Origin: Mermis nigrescens
Taxonomy: Eukaryota; Nematoda; Enoplea; Mermithida; Mermithidae
Length of the DNA stretch: 64,000 bases
NCBI GenBank assembly: GCA_036768485.1
Contig: JAVLUZ010000697.1
Coordinates: 1-64,000 of the forward strand
Direction: 5' to 3'
This document shows positions 53,966-64,000 of the stretch, piece after piece (within the stretch, counting starts at the first letter, position 1; each line of letters starts with the position of its first letter). Position numbers and translations under genes: made by a program. The notes under the pieces are model-generated. The model saw only the letters and a program-made list of their open reading frames with translations, had not been told where the DNA came from and made no database searches.

Positions 53966-54269
53966 AATGTAGTTTATACTACAAATTTATTTTACTTACA
54001 AATCTGAGAGTTCTTGTTCCTTACACTTAATATTTGCGTAAAGTTAATGCTGAAAACTTTGATCTATTAAAATAATGCAAGGTTGTCTTGTTTGAAGAGG
54101 ATAATGCTGATGTTAAGAACAATATTGTTTTCTGTGTTCTTGAACTGCTGTCATTATTGTGGCATGTTACTGTATGTGTTTACTGACTGATATACTCGAA
54201 TCATCTTAATTAAGAGTAGGGTACTTGCAAAGAAAAATGGTCCAATGGAACAAAAAGGATTAATATACC
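53966..54269. other. Unassigned spacer
   Basis: No feature recognised. Confidence 0.4.
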
Positions 54270-54945
54270 CGGAATTGTGGTTTATTAAGGATGTAAAAGG
54301 AGGGGACTAGGAAAAATCCACCTAAAGTCGCAAAATCTGCTAAAAATCAGACTTTCTCTAAGCAACGCGAAAAATTGAAGTAATGTTCTGCGGCCAACAG
54401 ATTAAAATAAACATTTAACCATAAAAATGATTAAAAAAACAGCACGTTAGCTATGCAGTAGCTATGGTAAATGATATTGAGTAAACTAAGTGTCTTTCTA
54501 AGTCAATTGAATGAAATGGCAAACATTGAAGACAATTGAAGACATGGTTGGTCTAAAACAATAGGAAACGTGTAAGTTGACTTGAAACAGACTAAATGTA
54601 TATGCACTAGCATGCCCATAAGGATTGTGTGCACTAATCAATCGGCCCTGCTTTGCTTGCTCATAACAAAATAGAAAAACTTTAAATACAACACCACTTA
54701 TTTTTCTATCAATCAGGTGCCAGCAATTTAAAAAAGTAACCTTGATAGATTTCGTTTATACACTCTTATCTGAAACTTCGAACATTATTTAAAAAAAAAC
54801 AATTTTTTAGAGGCCGCAGAATATACTCTGATTTTTTGCGTTGCTTAGAGAAAGTCTGATTTTTAGCAGATTTTGCTGACTTTAGGTAGATTTTTCCTAG
54901 TCCCCTCCTTTTGCATCCTTAATAATCCACAATTCCAAGTATATT
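54270..54945. mobile_element. 0.68-kb inverted-repeat element (MITE)
   Basis: Arms 54270-54405 and 54810-54945 are inverted copies: GGAATTGTGGTTTATTAAGG at the left equals the complement of the right end with few differences, and the pairing runs through AAGGAGGGGACTAGGAAAAA to TTCTGCGGCC. Target duplication unclear (TATAC / GTATA flank). No coding capacity. Confidence 0.78.
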
Positions 54946-55437
54946 CATCTTTTTTTCTTCCATCAGAGCATTTATCTTTGTCAGTAATAGAATACCCCAA
55001 TCAGTAAAAGGAAACAAAAATAGAATTTTAGCCTTAGCTGCACCAAATATTTGTTCTTTTTCTGCAAATCCTATCTGTTCTTCCAAGCCAATCAAAATTA
55101 AATTGCTTCAAAAAATGTTATATGATAAAAAACGTATTTTGATTAAAATTTACAATTAGTCTATGAAGCTGGACCTAAACAAAATTATATATGTGAAGGA
55201 GAAACCACAGGTTAGAACATCTGAATTTTCTCAAAAATATCCCTGTGAAAAATAAGAGGTTGGGTACACAATTCTGTTTTTTTGAAGATAATGAAACAGT
55301 ATGGTATATAAACGATGGTTCCAATTCCCATACTTGTTTAGGATAGTGTTACACGCAAAATTTATGGTCCCAAAAAAGAATATTCAAATATAAAATGTAG
55401 TGAATGAAATTTGAAATGCCTTTGAGGTGTTTTTTTA
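54946..55437. other. Unassigned spacer
   Basis: No supported feature; could include upstream parts of the envelope remnant that follows. Confidence 0.35.
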
Positions 55438-57200
55438 ATGAATTTAGAAAAGAATATTGCACTGATTGAAATTAGCTCTAAACCATATTGTTATCGAAGA
55501 AGTATGCTTCATGTTCATGAGGAAGTACAGTTATCTCAAGATATAAAGCTGTTTAATCATGAATTTTACATCAAAATTTGGCAAAATGGTCTTTTAATTA
55601 GAGAAATGAGCGTTTCAAGCAAAGCTCAACCATTTTGCAAGATGATACATTGCATATTTTGTCTTCAGGTGCTTCCAGAATCCTCAATGTAGGCCAACCA
55701 GATATTTATTTACAATATTTATAGCTGCATATATGTTCTCTGGTGCAGTTTATTATTGTTTAAAAATTATAAGAAATATTGTGATAATGTTAATATTATT
55801 ATTGAAGATATTTATAAGAATATTCAGACTGTGCTGTCACGGGTTAAGCCTAATACATGTTTGAAAAAATAATGAATTTCAAAATTTGAGAAGATTTCAC
55901 TTTTCTTTTCAACCTAGACAAATATTCCTCTTCATTACTTTTTCTTGTTAGATTGTCATTTATCAAATGATTGTGCTGGTTGGTATCTTGAATGCTCAAA
56001 AATTGGAATGTTCTGTGTCAATTAATGGTTCAATGGCATGCATTCCAACAGAAGTTACTCCTTTATCACTTGTTTCATCTGGACAAGATTTTTGTTTATT
56101 AATAAAGGATCCTAATGAAGAACCTCTTGGCACTGTAATGTTTGAAGTTAATAAAATTGGCATAGCTTGTCGATTTCATAGTGAATATTTTACTCGATCA
56201 ATTAAAAATGAATGTTCAATCTTCAAAAAGATGTTATAAAATGGGAAGTTGTCCAGTAGAAGCTTGTCTAAATACTAAAAGTGAATTCAAGGTTGAAGAA
56301 CTAAATGGAGAAGCTAATGATTTAATTGCTCTTACATATTGTTCAGAAGCATGTGGTTGTGCAGGATGTGGTTGTTTTTATTGTTCCTCTGCTTGTCTAT
56401 TTTATAGAACTTATGCAAAACCAGAAACAAATACTGTTGATGAAGTTTTTCTATTGCCCTGTTTGGGAGTATAACATTGAAATCAATGTGAGAATAATGC
56501 CAAGCTCTGCAGAAAACTTTTATCATATGTTCTGAAGTACCAATTGAATGGAAAAATTCAAAACTTATTCTGCCATCAGTCTCGGCCCCTCCAGTACCTA
56601 TTCTGGTTATTGAATTTTTAACAGATAGGACTAAAACGATGATGATAAAAGCATCTGCAACAGGACAACCAATTTCTGGGACTATAGGACAAATACAGTG
56701 TCCAATCAAGAAAAAGCCTCGAAATTTGAATGTTATCTAGCTCATGATCCTTGTGAATGTCAAAGTTGTGAGACTTAAGTAGCATGTAGTTGTACAGATC
56801 AGATGTTAGAGCCATTATATTCAAAATTAGATTATCTTTTACCTTTAAAGTCATAAGGAATTTTGATGTTTTATAAAAATAGCAATGTTGAAGCTGAGTA
56901 CAATAATATTGCTGCTGTAGAAAAGCAAATTTCTTCAGAAGTTATTCAATTACCTATTACAATTGGGAAAAATAAATGTTTTATTACATCACATAGTTTT
57001 GGAGGATGTTATAGTTGCAAGATGGGAGCAAAATTAGAATTTACTTGTAATACTGATTTTGAATAAAACATATATCTCATGTATATTGCAGAAAAGCGTC
57101 ATTTTTGATTACTTGTTCATCTGTTGGTGTGAGAGCAACTGTAGCATATTTTCAAAATAATTACATGAAACAAACATGGGAAGTTCATTGTCCAGCACTC
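55438..57200 (+). pseudogene. Phlebovirus-Gc-like envelope glycoprotein of an LTR retroelement
   Basis: Cysteine-rich glycoprotein in several frame pieces: 55438-55692, about 55967-56239, 56200-56474, 56700-56856, 56863-57066, and a last block to about 57200. The key region is 56230-56460: a G-S-C-P-V-E-A-C block, then C-S-E-A-C-G-C-A-G-C-G-C and S-A-C-L-F-Y-R-x-Y-A, the cysteine pattern of the phlebovirus G2/Gc family (class II fusion proteins) carried by nematode BEL/Pao-like elements. G-G-C-Y-S-C-K-M-G-A near 57000-57040 matches the conserved C-terminal disulfide block. At least three frameshifts and stops. A hydrophobic stretch lies near 55720-55790. The membrane anchor at the 3' end is missing. 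Confidence 0.75.
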
Positions 57201-57693
57201 CAAAAAAGTGTTTCTTAACTCCTTCCTCATAAGTTTTGAGATCCACCAGATAATTGGGCTGGTGATAATTTAATACTGTGTCAATAGGAAGCTTGAGGGT
57301 CCTTCCATACATGAGTAAAAAAGAACTAAACCCGATTGTTTCATTGTCATGTATATATTAGTGGCAAAAACTGTGTATGGCAGATGCATGTCCCAATCAA
57401 TTCAGTTCTTTTCTAAAAATACACTTATTCTAGTAATAAGAATTTGATTTGCCCTTCCGACTTCCCCATTGGCCATCAGATGATAGGCCATTGTGAATAT
57501 TATACATGTTCTAAAAAGATGTGTTATTTCTCTCATGAGTTCAGACATAACATCAGACTTACAATCAGATTGTAGTATCTGGGAGGCTCTGTGTCTACAT
57601 ACAATTTCAGTCACAAGAAATTTAGCAATTGTTTGGGCAGTGTCATGTTCAACCAAAACCATACAGTTTTTGTTCTTTTTGTATATCAAATGA
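57120..57693 (-). pseudogene. Retroelement integrase fragment, opposite strand
   Basis: Read on the minus strand: 57689-57402 holds the Q-S-D-C-K-S-D-V segment with the second catalytic Asp and then Y-H-L-M-A-N-G-E-V-G-R-A-N, where the Glu expected before R is Gly. 57312-57120 continues with M-Y-G-R-T-L-K-L-P-I-D, the Gypsy-type segment after the core. The first Asp and RT are absent. It abuts the 3' end of the Gc-like envelope tail-to-tail, so these two do not belong to one intact element. Confidence 0.7.
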
Positions 57694-58103
57694 ATGTGAA
57701 ATAATCTTTAATATATTATTTAGACCTTTAAAAATGTGATTTAGATGTATAAATACATTAAGTTAAAATTTATTTGATATTGTAATGTGAAGGTTTTATT
57801 TTAAAATATCACATGGATGATGCATAGAATTTATAAGAGGCGATACTGAGATATCGAATAGATACATGCATACGGATTTTATTCTTTTATTCTTATACAT
57901 ACAAGATAAAATTTGTGCAGCATGAATTAATATGCTTCAAAATGAAAAGCTTCTTTGCTGCAAAAAGGTCTAAAAATAATGACCAATTAATACTTTTTGC
58001 CAATAAAAAGTTATGATTGATTAAATTGACACGTGCCCAGATTCTAGGGGATTTTCAAAAGCCCCATGGGCAATAAGACCCGGATTTTTTCAGATTAACA
58101 CTC
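57694..58103. other. Unassigned AT-rich spacer
   Basis: No feature recognised before MITE K. Confidence 0.4.
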
Positions 58104-58111
58104 ATTAAGAT

Positions 58112-58331
58112 CATATGTGGGCAGCACAAAATTTCTGGGGGGTGCAAGATTTTTTTCTGAAGGTAAAAAATGGCCTTAAATATGGTGGTATGGCAATAAA
58201 AACATCATTTTTTGACGTTTCTCATCAAGCACTATCCATTGGCATCAAAAAATTGCAGGAAAAAACAAAAAATTTTTAAAAATTAAATTCTGTAGGGTTA
58301 TTTTAATTTCTGGGGGGGACGCCCAGGTATT
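58112..58331 (+). mobile_element. hAT-like MITE, copy K, internally shortened
   Basis: CATATGTGGGCAGCA start and a right end CCCAGGTATT, with 8-bp ATTAAGAT at 58104-58111 and 58332-58339. The G-run tract near the right end is shortened compared with other copies. Confidence 0.8.
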
Positions 58332-58339
58332 ATTAAGAT

Positions 58340-59285
58340 GTATATGAGCTCAAAAAGGGCAAAAGGTGAGAAAGGTAGCACAGGGTAATGTAGAGACCAT
58401 GTGAGTTCACAAAATAGATAAAAAGCAGTGAGGTCAAAGGGTCAGCAACTCACATCAAATGTATGCTTTACAAGCTAGACATAACAGTAAAGGATAGCAT
58501 AAATGTCCAAATCAAGCGCTCAAGACAAAGTATATTTAACGAGCCTCTGGCCAAAATGCCAGACACAGCGCAGTATAAAAACCAGAAAGATCTGATAAAA
58601 AATGCTCAGCTTGTGATGTGTTGACACCATAGTGCATGCTTTAGCCTTCACTGCTGATGCCATTGGGCTCAGCCTTTGGTGCTGATGCCCTGAATGTGTC
58701 AGCTCAGCCTTTACTGCTGATGCCCTGAACGTGTTACTCAGCTTTCTAAAGCTGACACTGTGATTACATCTCCGGCGCTCTGACTTAAAAGCTGATACTC
58801 TGATTTTCTATGTGGAGGCCTAATATCTTAGTGTTGTCATCATAGATTTGAGCAACGTCAAACCTCTTCCGTTTTTTAACGCTTATAATATTTAAACATG
58901 TATTTTTGAACATACATTTACTGTAAGTAAAAGTTAAAGCATTAACTTATCAATTCATTGCACAGAAGGTATCACCCCAACTTCCAGGCCTCCTAGATTA
59001 GGCATATATCAATAGATAAAAGGAAAGCATTGCATCACAAACCTGACATAATTTTGTGCCACAGAAAGTAGGATCTGCCCCTCTGCTGAAAATCGCCTTT
59101 TCTAGCTTTCAGAGAAACTTACTGATTTTCAAATCCACTGAAATATTTTTTTTCCTTCCACATATGATTTAGAAAAATTGACGTCCCAAACTCCAGAGAT
59201 TTTCTGGATTCATTTTCAATAAATTTTAAATCACGACCCAGCAAATTGATTCTTCTCACAAAGGAATTATTCTGACTCTGGAAAA
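58340..59285. other. Unassigned non-coding stretch (includes the minisatellite)
   Basis: Apart from the repeat at 58630-58800 nothing was recognised. Confidence 0.4.
58630..58800. repeat. Short minisatellite, CTGATGCCCTGAA type
   Basis: Four to five imperfect units of about 38 bases (TCAGCCTTTRSTGCTGATGC then CCTGAAYGTGT). The last units are diverged. Confidence 0.65.
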
Positions 59286-59289
59286 ACGT

Positions 59290-59430
59290 AGGCTGCTGGA
59301 ATATTGCTCTGATAGTCCAGTGAAAGAACAGAAAAAGATTTTAGCTAATATTTTTTTGATACCTGAGGAACATAGGCTGCTGGAATATTGATCCAATAGT
59401 CCAGTGAAAGGTCAGGAAGAGAAATAGTTA
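59290..59430. repeat. Tandem duplication, ~80-bp units
   Basis: GTAGGCTGCTGGAATATTG (59290) and ATAGGCTGCTGGAATATTG (59370) each lead into ATAGTCCAGTGAAAG. Two copies only. Confidence 0.75.
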
Positions 59431-59859
59431 AAGATTTGCTAAATTTACATATTTTTTGAAGTGAGCAAGCTGCAATAATCCCTGGGTAAAGTGTAGCCTC
59501 TGAATCACTAAAATAGATTAAATAGGCAAGGAGAAGCAAATAAATATTTGAATATTTGAATTATTATATTATATTATATTTTTTCCTGACCCTTTTTTGT
59601 GATTTTGGTGAGAAGGTGTGCGCAATTTTTCTGCTAATCTTGTCCGGCTAATCTTTTAGCAACCCATTTTCCAAATTTCGACAAATAAATTTATTGCTTA
59701 TTTTTGAAGGGACGTAAGAGGTAAAGAAAGAAAAACTGAAGACATTAAAGTTTTGTAAAACCGGATTTAACTTTGGAAAATTCTGAAGCAGTTGAAAGCG
59801 GGCAAAAAGATGTGATGAATTCCAAAATTTCCGATATTGAATTCTGAAGTACTCTTCAG

Positions 59860-59993
59860 CACACCAGGGCGTGGGGGTTTGGGGGTATGCACCCCCAGAA
59901 ACCAAAATACCCTCCAGAAATCAAAATATCCCCCCAGAATCTAATTTTTGGAAATTTTTTTGTTTTTTTCAAAATTTTTTGATGCCAATTGAT
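59860..59993 (-). mobile_element. hAT-like MITE, copy L, truncated
   Basis: Starts CACACCAGGGCGTGGGGG and follows the family through the A-rich core, then stops abruptly near 59993 in TTGATGCCAATTGATG. The distal half and a second target copy are missing. Confidence 0.75.
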
Positions 59994-60469
59994 GTGTGCC
60001 GTTATAGCTGTGAGGGGGGGGACAAATTTTGCACTCACTGTGATAAACATATAAGGAAAAAAGGAGGCCAAGTATATTATAGGTAGCGCTATTGCGCTAC
60101 CTACGATCATATAAATACCCACTACTGGGCAAATCAGTACTTTTTGAACTAGTGCAAGAAAGGGAGCTAGCGTTTAACAAAACAGATATTCCTTTATTCA
60201 AAGATTTGAAACACCTTTATATAGGAGGATGCTGAATGGCGAATGATAATCAGAATTAAGAAGATGCTTTTAGATGTGCTTTTGAGGTTTATGGTGCCCG
60301 AGCGTTAGCATGCAATTCTAGTGGGGCGGGATGACGCGACACCACAGCAATTTCACCAATTTTAGAAAAACTTTAACATTTGCAAATGCGCATTACATAG
60401 CTTCAGGATAATGAAAAAATAAAAAATAAAAAAAGTTAATAAACACAACTTAGTGTGAAATCACACAAA
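59994..60469. other. Unassigned spacer
   Basis: A small palindrome TAGGTAGCGCTATTGCGCTACCTA lies at 60080-60103. No gene. Confidence 0.4.
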
Positions 60470-61110
60470 ACCACTAATGAAGCTTAAGTGTCAGATTTAG
60501 TTTTTTGATTTAATCTCAAGAACCGCTGGAACGATTTCAAAAAAGTAAAGTTTTCTGAATGCAAAATAAAAAAATGAAACTATTTTGCCAAAGAAACTTT
60601 AAATTTTTTATAGCTACAGTAAGCCAGATAGTAAAAACGGCTGTAATTTGAACATAGCCTCATTTCTCACCAGTTTGTGATATTATGCTTAAAACTGGCA
60701 AAATAGTTGCATTTCAACATCCTCTAAAATCTTCATTTTTTGGTTTTTCTTCAAAGCCCGCCCTTCACTCTACTAATGCATTTTAAATTTTTTCCAATAT
60801 GGCTGCCCCCATAAGCTATGCTTATTACATGCAAATGACTGTATATTACCAAATGTTTGAGCCCAATCCAAAAAGCCTGTAAAACGAGCTGTTGAATGGT
60901 TACTCACTTGCCTGATTTGATAGAGAACTCGCATTTTTCATTTTTAGCCATGTAGGCAGCCATATTGGAAAATTACTGTAGTTCCAGACGTTTTCATTCA
61001 TTATTCTTTGTGGTTTCAATATATTTTAAAAATTTTTTTCTTTAAATAGCTGGATAGCTGGAGAATTTTACATTCTTTTTAATGAAATATGTGTCAATGT
61101 CTGGTTCCTT
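60470..61110 (+). repeat. Diverged dispersed repeat S, copy S2
   Basis: Partner of 10185-10900, moderately diverged, sharing the block order described there, including TCCAATATGGCTGCC near 60803. Non-coding. Confidence 0.55.

Positions 61111-64000
<2,890 letters not shown>

Overview
The window is eukaryotic, intron-containing, AT-rich invertebrate-type DNA made almost entirely of nested mobile elements. No ordinary host gene was recognised. The mix is a Ty3/Gypsy retroelement, LTR-element envelope genes of two kinds, a CR1-like LINE, Merlin, PIF/Harbinger-like and hAT-like DNA elements, and a well-preserved Polinton/Maverick with 41-57 bp introns. This suggests a metazoan; a nematode is plausible because phlebovirus-Gc-like envelopes are typical of nematode LTR elements, but the sequence does not settle it.

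Layout. 1-5.8 kb (+): a decayed Ty3/Gypsy element with gag, protease, RT, RNase H and integrase, ending in a PWWP-like module. 6.3-9.1 kb (+): an envelope gene that overlaps a protease reading frame, followed by a second copy of the same PWWP-like module. 9.1-17.2 kb: non-coding repeats (R1/R2 family, 20-bp minisatellites, a 2.15-kb inverted-repeat element). 17.2-22.3 kb: two 162-bp tandem arrays in opposite orientation around a fossil Polinton integrase. 22.6-27.7 kb (-): a second retroelement with gag, an acidic ORF and an envelope related to the first; it lacks pol and is cut off at a MITE. 28.5-33.6 kb (-): a CR1-like LINE split by a PIF/Harbinger-like element.

38.8-48.2 kb holds the best-preserved unit, a Polinton/Maverick. 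Its minus-strand block encodes a packaging ATPase, small membrane protein, HMG-box-like protein, hydrophobic GGFLP protein, conserved unknown protein, integrase with chromodomain, adenain-like protease, minor capsid protein, basic core-like protein, major capsid protein (one intron) and a C-terminally anchored membrane protein (one intron). Several genes overlap by 4-8 bases. A plus-strand ORF of unknown function lies at its left end with a decayed inverted copy beside it. DNA polymerase B was not found.

48.6-53.6 kb is a stack of nested DNA elements: a repeat split by a 3.7-kb TIR element, which contains a 2-kb Merlin element, with hAT-like MITEs inserted in several layers. 53.6-64 kb has minisatellites, a 0.68-kb inverted-repeat element, a decayed phlebovirus-Gc-like envelope facing an opposite-strand integrase fragment, a diverged repeat shared with 10.2-10.9 kb, and a 250-bp (TA)n tract.

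A 220-280 bp hAT-like MITE occurs at least 11 times, mostly with 8-bp target duplications, and is a clock for the order of insertions. The most unusual signals are the PWWP-like module joined to a Gypsy integrase, an envelope gene lying upstream of a protease, and the HMG-box-like gene of the Polinton.
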